DNA of 64,000 nucleotides from Taeniopygia guttata (Eukaryota > Chordata > Aves > Passeriformes > Estrildidae). Positions within the stretch are counted from its first letter, which is position 1; the number at the start of each line of letters is the position of its first letter. Where the stretch lies: positions 16,151,001 to 16,215,000 of the forward strand of contig NC_133036.1 of NCBI RefSeq assembly GCF_048771995.1, given 5' to 3'. The notes beneath the pieces are model-generated. The model saw only the letters and a list, made by a program, of their open reading frames with translations. It searched no databases and had not been told where the DNA came from. Both the position numbers and the translations under genes were made by a program. Shown here one piece after another: positions 41,001 to 51,282 of this stretch.

Positions 41001-41635
41001 GGGCAGTGTTTACACAGTATCAAGGCCTTTTCTGCTTCTCCAACCACCCCAGCAGCAAGGAGGTGCACGGGGAGCTGGGAGAGGACACAGCTGGGACACC
41101 CCACCAGATGGAAGGTGAATCCTATTCCACATGGCATCTTGCTGAGCAAACACTGCTGGGGGAAAGAAGGAGGAGAGGGGAACATTTGGGGTTATGGCTG
41201 AGGCCCTACTTTCTGCCTGACTATGAAGCAGGGAATTAATTCATTATTTTGCTTTGCTTGCACATAAAGCTTTGCCTCACTTACTAATTTGCCTTTTTCT
41301 GAACCCACAAGTTTTCTCAGTGTCGTCCTTCTGACCCTCTGCGCCACCCCGCTGCAGAGAAGAGATGACAAAGTGCATGGGGTTTATCTGCCTGTCAGAG
41401 TTATCCCACAGCAAAACCACATCTCTTTTATTTTTTACTGATTTTAATAAGTAAACTCATAAATTAGGAAATGGGCCCAAAAATCTTCATGCCACATTCA
41501 GCTAGAGAAATAGTTCCTTATTTTATACTTAAGCATACTAGTGAACTTCTTTGGGTAAGCTTATACTATTGATAATGGCACAGTACTAAATATTAAATTA
41601 ACGCTAGGATAAGTGTTCTGGTTTTATGATTTTGG
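35071..41635. other. Intergenic, no recognised gene
   Basis: No coding sequence of a known family is visible. The 35.17-35.8 kb part may contain a retroviral LTR (see separate entry). A 60-codon ORF at 37701-37883 is unlike any family I know. The remainder is AT-rich. I specifically looked for a Nudix motif (GX5EX7REUXEEXGU), because NUDT7 neighbours VAT1L in mammals, and saw none. Confidence 0.6.
35170..35480 (-). repeat. Possible LTR fragment, minus orientation
   Basis: The stretch is GC-richer than its surroundings. On the minus strand it carries 'gtataaaggctt' (near 35390-35401), a TATA-like element, followed downstream by GC-rich sequence resembling an R-U5 region. I cannot see TG...CA ends or a target-site duplication, so this is only a suggestion. 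It might instead be an unrelated repeat. Confidence 0.25.
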
Positions 41636-42034
41636 GAAGGCTGAGAGAATTAGGATTATTCAGTCTGGAGAAGAGAAGCTTCAGGGCTACCTAACTGGAT
41701 CTTTCTGGTACCTGAAGGAGCTCCAATAAAGATGGAGAGAGACTGTTAGCAAGGGACCGGTTGTGACAAGACAAGGGGGAATGGCTTCAAACTGACAGAG
41801 AGTAGATTTAGAATTCGTATCAGAAATAAATCCTGAGTGTGTGGCCCTGGCACAGGCTGCCCAGAGAAGCTGTGGCTGCCCCACCCTGGAAGTTTCCAAG
41901 GTCAGGTTGGATGGGGATTGGAGCACCCTGGGATACTGGAAGATGTCTCTGCCCATGGCAGGGGGTTGGAATGAGGTAACTTCAAAGCCCCTTCCAACCC
42001 AAACCATTTCTATCCATTCTGTGATTCTATGTAC
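41636..42034 (+). repeat. CR1 LINE 3' fragment
   Basis: Plus-oriented CR1 tail reading 'cagtctggagaagagaagct', 'ctggcacaggctgcccagag', 'agctgtggctgcccca' and 'ttccaacccaaaccatt', and ending in the characteristic 'attctgtgattctatg'. It is 5'-truncated and intact at its 3' terminus. Confidence 0.93.
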
Positions 42035-45000
42035 GTATTCCATCGGTAGCTGTAGTTCACTGTACTGGAAGATAATGGAAAAAAAGGCATTGTAGTTTGA
42101 AATTAGACCATTTGCTGGCAGCAGTGTAACTACACAAGAGGACTGACTGTGCCATTCTGTTTCTTCTCTCATCCCAATGTGGGCTCGCTGCCCACTGCAC
42201 AGTGCCAATTCACACACCAAGTCAAGGTATTTCTATTTTCTGCTCTTGTTTGTGCAAAGTAGGGAGCCGGGGGATAAGCCACAAGAGGTTGGCTCTCTGA
42301 AACTTCACAACATTTTAGCAAAAAAGGCATCAGCATTCCCTGGCTAAAAGCTACCTGGTTCTCTTATTAACTGGTATTCTGCCTTTAATTGGTTAAATGA
42401 TTCTTTGGCTTCCCATGCTAACTAGTCTCATGCTCAGTCTTTCTCTTTTCAGACACTGGGTTTCTTGGGTCAGTGGCTGTGAGCTGGTGGTTGCAATATT
42501 CCCCTGGCTGAATTGCCTTCTACCCAGCTGGAGCTGATTTTAGCATGGTTGCTGAGTTGACTTTGTTCGTTTCCTCCTTATCTTGGGAGTTCTTCAAAGT
42601 GTCCTTGTGGCCTGTAAATTCCGCATTCTCCATGCCTGCTATCAGAATCACGTTCTTCTTCCCAAGCTTTGCTAACCTCCCCCAGCTCTGAGATCATTGA
42701 AGCCTGTTAAGCTCTAGACTTAACAAAGCAATTCTACCAACAAGTAATTTATGTTTCTAATACCTGGAAATAATTTAAAGGCTTTGAAGAAGTATTAGAA
42801 TAATTTCAGATGTGCTTTTCAACAATAATCAGCTAAAGGTGATTTCTGGAGACAAAATTAATGTAAAAGCTGCATAGCAAGCCTGCCAGGCTGCAACCAA
42901 GAAAAATGATTCTTCAGTGCTCCAGTCTTTTGAGAAGTCAGATCTGGTCCAGTAAACTCTGGGGTTTGTCAGTGTGTTTGGAAATACTGAGTGGAAAAGG
43001 TCAGGAGATGAGAGCCCGTAGAGCATTCTTGGGCTTCTTTCATTGTGGCAAACACATCTTGTTGTATAGGGGCAGCATTCTTATTCTTCTCCCTCTAGAA
43101 ATTGTGCAGATGGATTAGAATATTGGTAAGTTGTGAATTATCATGAACAAGTGATCAGAGAAGGTATTTAAAGATGAATGGCAGAACTTGGCCACATAAG
43201 ACTTTGAAGTCCCAATTAAGGGGTGAAAATGAGGACTGCTTACTGCCACAATGCCCTGCCACTGCCTGATTGTGATCTCTGTGTGTTTCAAGAGTTTCTG
43301 TCTTTCTGAGATATCAGTAGAGGGCTTTAAAGTCCTCATGAAATGATCTTCCTCTATGGAAGCTTAGACCACACCTGCTATCTCCCTGTACGACATAACA
43401 CACTTGGGTACCCATGTAAAATATCATTTGTTTGATCTTTTTTATCCACTGTAAGAAAACCTGCAAGAAAACTTGGGCACTCTGGATAAATATTTTTTAT
43501 TTCAGGGTAAAATGGGAGGGTCACAACTACTTTTTGAGCATGCAGCTTGATTTTCTCTTACTTTGAGGTAATTCTATATCTAAAGTCTAGCTGGTTAATT
43601 TATCAGATTATTTAAATTAAAGTTGGAAACCATTTTAGACAAGAATTTGGAATTCAGCAGGAGTGTCTTAATAAAATCACAGTACAAGTGCTGGCATTTG
43701 CCTTAGTCTTTGAAGAAATAATTCAAAATGCAGTTTATATCTACAGCCAAAAATAAAATTTAGGAAGAAGTAACATGGGATGTGAAGTCAGGACAAAGGA
43801 AACTGAGGTTTCTAGGAGTATTGGTAAGAGATATTTTTCACCCCACATAAGAAAAAGATATAGAAACCTTCTGGCTTCATATTTTAATCATGAGCTAAGC
43901 AATGTCCTTTCGTGGCAGGTAACGAGCCAACATCTCTCTTTAAACATGGAGATGCTGACTAGTATCTGGAATCTCAGCTAGAGAAGGGGATTGTGTTACT
44001 AAATCAGATACAAATACCAACACTATCTTGGTTGAGCTGCAGCATCAGAATTATTTCTGCTGAATGTCACCCAAGTTTCCCCAGAGACCTTGAAATCAGT
44101 GGGATTGTCAAGCATGTGTAGTCCAAAAAAAAAAATTCTGCATTAAGAGGCTGGATTCTAATCACCTTGAAGACACCCCCTTAAGAGGAAGACAAAAGAG
44201 GCCTATACTACTTCCAAATCTTTAATTCAATGGTTTAATTTCTTCAGTCTAGAAAAGTTAAATTTACTGTTGGGTTAATCAAGTTAAAATAGAAGCAATT
44301 ATTAGCTAGAAAAAGCTAAACAGTGCTCCAGAAAGTCAACATTGCTGGTTATTTCTCTTATTTTAACAAGGTGGTGGTGGCAGGGATGTTGAACCTTCTC
44401 TATTTTGAGAGAAAAGCGTGGGTAGGAACATGAAGAAAGGAAGACAAAAGGCAGTGCCCTACAAACACACCTAAGGAAAAGAATCTGGTATGAACTCATG
44501 GGAAGCAAGCAGATCAAAAAAGAAAATCTATGTGAAGCTGTTCAAAAAGGTTTGTGAGCTACTTTTGAAAGTGTGATCCCTATCCAAATAAAACATTCCT
44601 TTAAGACAGGAAAGAGATCTTTTAAGTGTTCAGTGGTCTGAGGTACTGTGGGCAAGAAGCATCAGGGACACAGAATACACTTCCTCCAGTCATGCTCCAG
44701 CTTCAGGGCTACAGAGACTGAGGGCTGCAGGAGACTTCAGAAGCTCTACAGAAACAACTGAACAGCACAGCCATCAGACAGCTCCCTGGATGAGCAGGCA
44801 GACGTGAACCAGGGCACCTCAGCCCTCCTCAGATAAATACAGAGCCAAGACTTGCCGAGTTTTAGAGCGAGCTGCCAAGAATTTTATCAAATATTCTCAT
44901 GGACAGGTACAGTGATCATACCCCCTGCTGCTGGCAAGCAACATCAGAAAGGGAACAACTGAAGTGACAAGGGAAGAGGCAACCTTAAATCATTAAAACA

Positions 45001-45273
45001 AGAGAAAATTGAGGCCTTTAACTGGGCAACTGTGGCACAGACCCATCAGTGTCAAAACTAGTGACAGCATATTACCCTGTGTGAGGAGCCAATTTACTTG
45101 TGATTTGTGTCAACCCTGGTTGTCAGAGGCACACGGGGAAGGGGCTGCACAGGTGCCCCCTCCAGGAGGCACCGAGGAGAAGACAGAGGAAAGCCCTGTC
45201 TCTGGGGAGATTTGCCTGGCAGCCCGTTCATGTGCCAGCAGGGGAACCCCAGAGGCACTGTACCCCAGAGACA

Positions 45274-45317
45274 CTCTGCAGTCCATGGCAAAAGGTCTCT
45301 GCCGATGGACTGCAGAG
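45274..45317. repeat. Inverted repeat, 13-bp arms plus 3 bp after a bulge
   Basis: Arms 'ctctgcagtccat' (45274-45286) and 'atggactgcagag' (45305-45317). After a one-base bulge the inner ggc/gcc can also pair, leaving a 12-base loop. It lies in the unassigned GC-rich stretch. Confidence 0.85.
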
Positions 45318-45429
45318 GGACATTGGCCTGGGCCAATGCACTCCTGTCAGCAGGCAGGCTTTGGGAGGAGACAGGGCCATAAAAATAACTGCAGCACAAG
45401 CCATGGGGTTTTTCTGAAACTTGTTTTTG

Positions 45430-45482
45430 AGTGGGGGGTTGGGGCTTTGGAGACCGTGCTTTTTGCTGGGGGGGGGGGGGGG
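45430..45482 (+). repeat. G-rich tract with 15 consecutive G
   Basis: Reads GTGGGGGGTTGGGGCTTTGG, then a gap and 15 uninterrupted G at 45468-45482. Four or more G-runs in about 50 bases give it G-quadruplex potential. The G count may be unreliable in an assembly. Confidence 0.8.
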
Positions 45483-46600
45483 TTGACTCTTGCTTTTTGA
45501 ATCTGGGGGCCTTCTGTGTCTTGTTTCTGCTTTGACTCCAGCCTGCTGAGGCCCATGCTAGATCTTGCTTGCCCTCACATCTGTCCTGTCTCCCTGCATC
45601 CCTGACCGATGCCCTGCCTGCTTCGTCTGTGTGTCCCTGAGCCACCTGTGTCCAGCCCTCCCTGCCGCCAAGACAGGCCTCTGTCTCTCTCTCCCAGCAA
45701 TTCCTTTCCCATTTTTCTTCCTCTTGCTCTGCTCGTAGTTTCCCTCAGCGCAAGGCGACACCCCCCTCATACAATCCTGCAGCACAAGAGCAGGTTCCTG
45801 CCAGGCTCTGTCTGCTCTGCTCAAACACCTCAGCCAGGAGCTGGGAACAGAGAGATCCCTCCATCAGGAAAAAGCCATTTTGAGAGGGTTAGTCCAGTCT
45901 AGTGGCAGTGTAACCTTATTCTGAACACGAGTGCAAGGAGCTCACACCGTGCTCTGCCCCCAGGGAAGGCTCCTGCAGAGTTTTCTGAGCTGGAAGAGCC
46001 TCTGCTCTCTCTGCAGCAGACAATGCCATCATGCGGCAGTTCCTGCTTCCTTGGCTCCATCCAGGCTAAAAACTGCTGCTTCTGTCCCGGAGTTAATAAG
46101 CAGACCCCTCTGTCCTGCTGAAGTGTTTCCATAGCATGAGGACACCCCTTAGCAGGATGCAGGCAGGCCCCATACAGATCTCGCTCCAATTTCCAACTGC
46201 AAGGAAAAGCCATTTCTGGGAAAGGGTAAACCAAACCCCTGGGAAGCTCATGACTGGTGGTGTCAGTCACCCTTTGGGACTCAGTAAAGGCTGAGGGGTT
46301 CCACTGGCAGCAGCTTGAGGTGGGATGTGTGACCAAGACTATGTGCCACAGTAGCAGATGTCCCAGCCCCACCTCAATCCCGCAGCAGTCTTCAATCCTC
46401 CAGAGTATGTATCACCACATCTCATGTAAAACTAAGATTAAATACACTGCGGGCAAGCAGCTGGAGCTGCCAAGGGGTGCAGAGAGGATTTGTTTTTTTC
46501 TGTAAAGAAATCCAAGTGCTGACTTCTCTGGCCCATGTAGTAAGGGTCATCCTCCCTCATTCCTGCAGAGGGACACCAGTGGCTATTTCTTCTTAATATA

Positions 46601-46830
46601 ATAAATAAGCACATGCACACTGGGAAAGGTCATGGTGTTCCAGCACCAACATTGAGCCAATGAGAACAAATCCAAACAATCCAAACAACAACACATAGAA
46701 CCAACACCTTTCATTTTTTTACCTAGCAACCTTTTGGCTTCAGCAAAATACCACATCATCTCTCACAATCCACCCTTTCCTTTTATTATCTTTTTTTTTT
46801 TTTTTTTTTTTTTTTTTCTGAAGCCCTTGA
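46601..46830 (-). repeat. Possible polypurine tract and LTR edge of a minus-strand retrovirus
   Basis: On the minus strand an A27 run (46817-46791) is followed by a purine tract like AATAAAAGGAAAGGG, then TGGATTGTGAGAGATG. This resembles a retroviral polypurine tract followed by an LTR beginning TG. Its orientation agrees with the minus-strand integrase remnant at 49.9-50.5 kb, so both could come from one class I element. I did not find the other LTR or its end. Confidence 0.35.
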
Positions 46831-47400
46831 TTTAATTACCCTGTCTGGTCAGCACAAACTGGCTCCTTTTGTGAAGTACTTATAAATAAGATTAATCAGT
46901 TTTTTATGAGGTCAGTGTTAAATTCAGTCTATTTACAAGTTCCTGATTTGTCAGTTCACATTGCTGTCCATAGTTCTCCTCCAAGTACAGTAAGTTGTAG
47001 ATACACTTGTGGTCAGTGCCTCCCATCAGCAGTTCCATCCCTGCTTGCTCGGATGACGCAAACCTCAGAGCGTAAGTGCAGCATCAAAGATTACCTTCTG
47101 TGTTACCCATACCTGCTTCCTGTTCTTTCTTCTAGCCCTGTGCACTAGACCAGCACACTGCAGGGATGTGGCGGTGAAGCATAGAAGCCGTGACACTCCA
47201 TCCAGCAATTTCCAAAATCTTTGAATGTCATTTCCTATTCCTCTTTTGTCAAGGTCTGGTTTGACTCATATTCCCACTGCTCAACAGCTGAGGGATTGCA
47301 GCCCACACTGGACCAAAGTCTCTCTGGTGGCAAATACAGAGGTCAGTCCAGTCTTGGCCTTGACTGCTCACTATTAAATCAGCTTTTGAAGATTAAAAGG
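46831..47400. other. Unassigned stretch within the retroviral cluster
   Basis: Lies between the possible LTR edge and the protease relic. No intact frame or recognised domain is present. It may be degraded gag or leader sequence of the plus-strand element, but I cannot support this. Confidence 0.4.
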
Positions 47401-49500
47401 TCTCTTCCTATTTCTTCTGTCATTTTCCCAGAAAGGAAAGTCCATCAAACTACACATGATGGCAGACACCGGCACAGACATTATCATCCTTCCAAGGCAA
47501 AGTGGCCTCACGACTGGGAGTTGGTGCCCCATTGTGTTACAATCTCCGGCATCGCGGGAGCTGCCAATTCCATGAGAAGGAAACTTCTGGTAAGTGTGGA
47601 GGGGCCTGAGGGGCAGATTGCCACCATTCAGTCTTTTGTAGTTTCATCTAACATTTCACTTTTTGGCAGGGACGGTTTGTCCCAGTGGGGGGGTCTGCCT
47701 TGACATTCCTGACCTAAGTGGGATTTTTAGGGTGGACCACTGCAGAGTGCACACACTAAAACTGCAGAGTTTTGAACTGGAAAACAAACACACCAGTGTG
47801 GGTGGACCAGTGGTCCCTTACCAAACAGAAATTATTTGCACTCAACAAACTGGTCGAGGAGCAGGTAAGCCCAAGGCATCTAGTACCATCTAGCAGCCCC
47901 TGGGATACCCCAGTCTTTGTGATAAGAAAACCTGGCAAAGACAAGTGGCGCCTGCTCTAAGACCTCCGTAGGGTCAATGATGCAATTGAGGACATGGGTC
48001 CCCTTCAGCCTGGCCTCCCCTCTCCCTCATGCTTCCCCGGGATTGGCAGCTTGCAGTCCTGGACATCCCTTTGTACCCTGGAGATGCCCCCAGATTCGCG
48101 TTCTCCAATTCCCTCAGTCAACCGCAGAGAACCTTTTAAAAGCTACCAGTGGACCACTTTGCTGCAAGGGATGAAAACTTCCCCAGTGTTATGCCAGACT
48201 TTTGTAGCACAAGTTTTATTACCAGTGCGCAAACTATTCCCTGAAGCCATCATATTACACTACATGGACGATATCTTAATCTGTGCCTCCACCAAGTCAT
48301 ACCTAGACGCAGCGCTTGCCAAGACCACAGCAGCCATCGAAGGTACAGGATTCCAAATATCGCAGGAGAAAATCCAACTCTCAAGTCCATGGAAGTACCT
48401 TGGGTTTCTAAGCAGCAGAAGGACCATTATACCCCAACACCTGACAATCAACAAAGATCCACGGACACTGCGAGACATGCAACAGCTGTGTGGCATCTTC
48501 ACCTGGATTCAACCTCTCTTTGGCCTCACCATGAAGAACTGGCACCGCTTTTCGAGCTGCTACGAGGAGACAGTGACCTGGCTTCCCAATGGCCGCTGAC
48601 ACCTGAGGCTTGTGGAGCCCTGGAGAGGGTCGCACATGCCGTCCAGTCTCGCCAGGTGCACAGAATGGACCGATCTCTTCCCCTGAACATCGGCATCTTT
48701 GGTTAAGTGCCCAAACTTCCATGCCCTGACATTTCAGTGGGATGACACCTCTAGAGACCCACTCCTTATTATTGAATGGATCTTCCTGCTGCACCAACCC
48801 TGTAAAACAGTAACAACTCCACCTGAACTCGTTGCTTGCGATCTGGCGTGCATTTATCTCCCGTTTAATTTGGAATAATTGGATGCTAACTAATTAGCAA
48901 TTAGTGTTACAAACTAATGAAATTTACAAATTTCCCTAGATAGCTATCCCAGCCAGCTTTTGATCCACTACCCCAAACATAAGCTTTTCAAAGACGCACT
49001 TCATTTGGCCCCAAAATTATATAAAAGCAAAACCCCAATCAAAAATGTGGTCACAGTGTTCACTGACGGCTCAAGCAAGTCCCACAAGTCAGCGTTCACC
49101 TGGAAGGACCTGGACACGCAGAAGTGATGGTCTGATGTCCAGATTGTTGAAGGTTCCCCTCAGATTACAAAGCTTGCTACAGTTGTGAGAGTGTTCAGAA
49201 AATTTCAGCAACCTTTTAATTTGGTAACAGATTTGGCATATGTTGCAGGGATAGCAGAGTGGGTGGAGCATGCCCTGCTCAAGGAAGTTCAAAATAAAAA
49301 ACTGTATAGCTTGCTCTCTGAATTAATTTGGCTCATCTCCCACAGAGAGCAACCTTACCACATTCTGCACGTCCGAGCACACGTGGAGCTGCCTGGGCAC
49401 ATAATAGAGGGTAACCGGAGGGTGAACACCTTAGCAGTGACAGCAAGCGCCACCCACACCACACCAGCTATTCCTAACACATGGTCCTTTTTTACAATCT
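47401..49500 (+). pseudogene. Endogenous retrovirus class II (beta/ERVK-like) pro-pol relic
   Basis: Degraded plus-strand remnant of a retroviral protease and polymerase. The protease active-site motif Asp-Thr-Gly is at 47465-47473. Reverse transcriptase follows: an N-terminal fingers segment (about 47772-47960), then after a frame change the palm, with the catalytic YMDD box at 48261-48272, and the connection region to about 48700. RNase H begins with the active-site segment TDG near 49063-49071 and runs to about 49460. The domains sit in at least three different frames with frame changes around 47.98, 48.40 and 48.6 kb and a stop near 49.12 kb, so no functional protein can be made. No complete LTR pair is seen. 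The relic is in the intergenic interval, antisense to both host genes. Confidence 0.85.
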
Positions 49501-49862
49501 AATCAGTGCACACCTGACCCATTTGAGGACTTAATGGACACCCTGGCAACACCTCCCAAGACACCCCAGAACACTGTGAAAGTCACTGTCACCATCATCA
49601 TCTTTCTCTGTGTCCAAGCAGCGGCTGGATGGATTATGCCACAACCCAAAAAAATGTATGGCTCACCCTCGCAAAATCCCTCAAACAAAACAACTTTTGC
49701 ATGGCCATGGGGAAGAAAGGGCCGGGATGCCATGACATCCTGGCCCTATCTTCCCCATGGCCATCTCCCACAACTTTCTTGTACCACTGTCCAAGTTTGG
49801 GGAGGAGGTTTCACTGGTCCTTTGAGAGGCATGAGACCACTCTTTTCCTGCACTCCTGGTAG
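49501..49862 (+). pseudogene. Env leader/surface-protein-like remnant
   Basis: A plus-strand open stretch (49534-49878) contains a hydrophobic, signal-peptide-like segment (VTIIIFLCVQAAAGWIM). An overlapping frame (49629-49862) resembles the beginning of an avian retroviral surface glycoprotein, with the phrase WLTLAKSL. It directly follows the RNase H relic, without a recognisable integrase in between, and stops where the minus-strand integrase remnant begins. It is broken by frame changes. Identification is by general resemblance only. Confidence 0.45.
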
Positions 49863-50480
49863 CTGTTTCAGTTGTTAAAAGTACCTGAAAGGGACCTTCC
49901 CATGCTGCTGTTAAGGTAGCATTGTTCCAAGATTTTTATTAGACCCCAATCTCCTGGTTTTACCTGGTGTATGTGAAAGTCTAGAGGTGATGTTTGGGGT
50001 AACAGCCCTTTTCATCTAAGATCCGTGAAAGAAAGTGCAATTGCCTGCAAATAATTTCTGAGATATAAGTCATTAGTTTCAGCCATTGGTAAACTCTCCT
50101 CCCTTCCCAGATAAGGTAACCCAAACCACATTCCATAGGGAGAAACTCCCATGTCCTTTCTTGGAGCAGTTCTGACCCATAATAATGCTAATCTGGTTTC
50201 AATCGTTAATTTGGTAATATGGTTCTTAAGGATAGCATTCATTCTCTCCACACACCCAGAGCTTCGAGGGTGCCACGGGGGATGAATTTTCCAATTTATA
50301 TCTAATGCAACACCTACAGAATGTCACATTTTTGAAGTAAAGCATAAAGTCTCTGTATTTTGGGGAACTCAGTGTAATCTATTTGCATGTTTTGATAGGG
50401 TCTAAGGGCTAGGGCTCTTCCCTCACTAGGGTGTTTTCTCATCACTTTCTTATTTATCTTTTAACAAATTGAGCATTGTT
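49862..50480 (-). pseudogene. Endogenous retrovirus class I (gamma-like) integrase remnant
   Basis: On the minus strand, a broken frame carries the end of the integrase catalytic core, including a pattern like HPPWHPRSSGCVERMN with the likely last Glu of the D,D-35-E triad (near 50250). It continues through an open stretch at 50251-50012 and then into the C-terminal domain (WEGPFQVLL-type segment near 49890). Frame breaks and stops remove function. It lies antiparallel to the neighbouring class II relic and meets it at about 49.86 kb. Confidence 0.75.
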
Positions 50481-50890
50481 CAGTCACTGTTTGGCTACTG
50501 TAGAGACTCCCTCACAGCAACAAGTTCTTAAGAATTGATCACACTGAGTGCTTGAGCTCACCAGTGTATTCCTTGTTGTAGCTTAATTAAAATGTCTCTA
50601 GCAATTGCTTTATTCCTTATCTGCCTCCCCTCCCTGCCCAGCTGTGACCAGAACTACAGCAAAGGGGAAGTGCCTACAGCTGAGGGAAGGCTGTGGTTTG
50701 GTCTCTGGTTCTGTCTGTTGTTGCTGCCAGTGTTGTTGTTTGTTTGCCTTCTTATACATGCTAGTAAAGAACTGCTACTCCTTTTCCCATACCTTTTCTT
50801 GAAAGCCCCTTAATTTCAGTTATAATAATTTGGAAGGAAGAAGGTCACATTCTCCATTCCAGAGAGGTCCCACAGACACCTGTCTTTCCA
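50481..50890. other. Intergenic strip between the integrase relic and the HYDIN 3' end
   Basis: No recognised feature. The plus-strand ORF at 50592-50813 encodes a hydrophobic peptide that resembles nothing I know. Confidence 0.5.
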
Positions 50891-50899
50891 ACCAAGACA

Positions 50900-50985
50900 A
50901 GCTGACAATTAACGATTTATTGCCAATTGTTTAATTAATAATTAATGAACAATTAATTAACAACTAATTAATTAACTTAGGTAAC
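50900..50985. repeat. TTAATTAA-rich AT tract
   Basis: Several overlapping TTAATTAA/TAATTAAT palindromes occur in about 85 bp at the end of the HYDIN transcript. Looks like simple-sequence expansion; homeodomain-type TAATTA cores are abundant but may have no function. Confidence 0.8.
50916..50921 (-). terminator. HYDIN: HYDIN polyadenylation signal AATAAA
   Basis: AATAAA on the minus strand, about 200 nt downstream of the HYDIN stop codon (51125-51123). It is the first such hexamer after the stop. Together with the open terminal exon it supports this as the 3' end of the gene. Confidence 0.6.
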
Positions 50986-51122
50986 TAAAAGATAATGAGA
51001 GGTCTTCACTGGAGCTTGGAAGGGTAGCTGCAGAGGTCTCTGGTGAAGGGTGGGAGACCATCAGCATCAGAAGACACGATGTTGCCGGCTCCTGCCGGAT
51101 GCTCCAGCTGACACAAATGCTG

Positions 51123-51282
51123 TCACTCAGGTGCTGGTTTCCAGTGCACCTTCTTCTTGGGTCTCTGGCCTTCCTCGAGCTGCCATAAGGCAGAGAATTT
51201 CAATTTATCAAGACTGTTCTCCCGGGCTCTGCCTTTCAAAATCACTTGCACCCTCTTCTGAGTTGGCTTCAGGTTAGGAATC
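51123..51282 (-). CDS. HYDIN: HYDIN exon h18 (last coding exon)
   Basis: Completes Arg and codes 52 residues, IPNLKPTQKRVQVILKGRAR to KKVHWKPAPE, then TGA at 51125-51123. The final basic tail KKKVHW follows the last ASH strand. Acceptor CTTCCTAG. The 3' UTR continues to the AATAAA at 50921-50916. Confidence 0.9.

Larger units (their letters stand above)
42035..46600. other. Intergenic, unassigned; GC-rich around 44.6-46.5 kb
   Basis: No recognised gene. From about 44.6 kb the base composition becomes GC-rich and overlapping ORFs of up to 183 codons appear on both strands (45009-45645); none resembles a known protein, and overlapping antisense frames suggest a composition effect. The part adjoining the retroviral relics may be LTR or leader sequence. 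Contains a run of 15 G (45468-45482) and an inverted repeat (45274-45317). Confidence 0.5.

Noticed and set aside
45009..45824. ORFs of 163 and 183 codons, antisense to each other
   Set aside because: No recognised domain, low-complexity Pro/Gln/Lys stretches, and mutual overlap. Not enough to call a gene.
35071..50890. NUDT7 or another host gene between VAT1L and HYDIN
   Set aside because: No Nudix motif or other recognisable host protein segment was seen in any frame.
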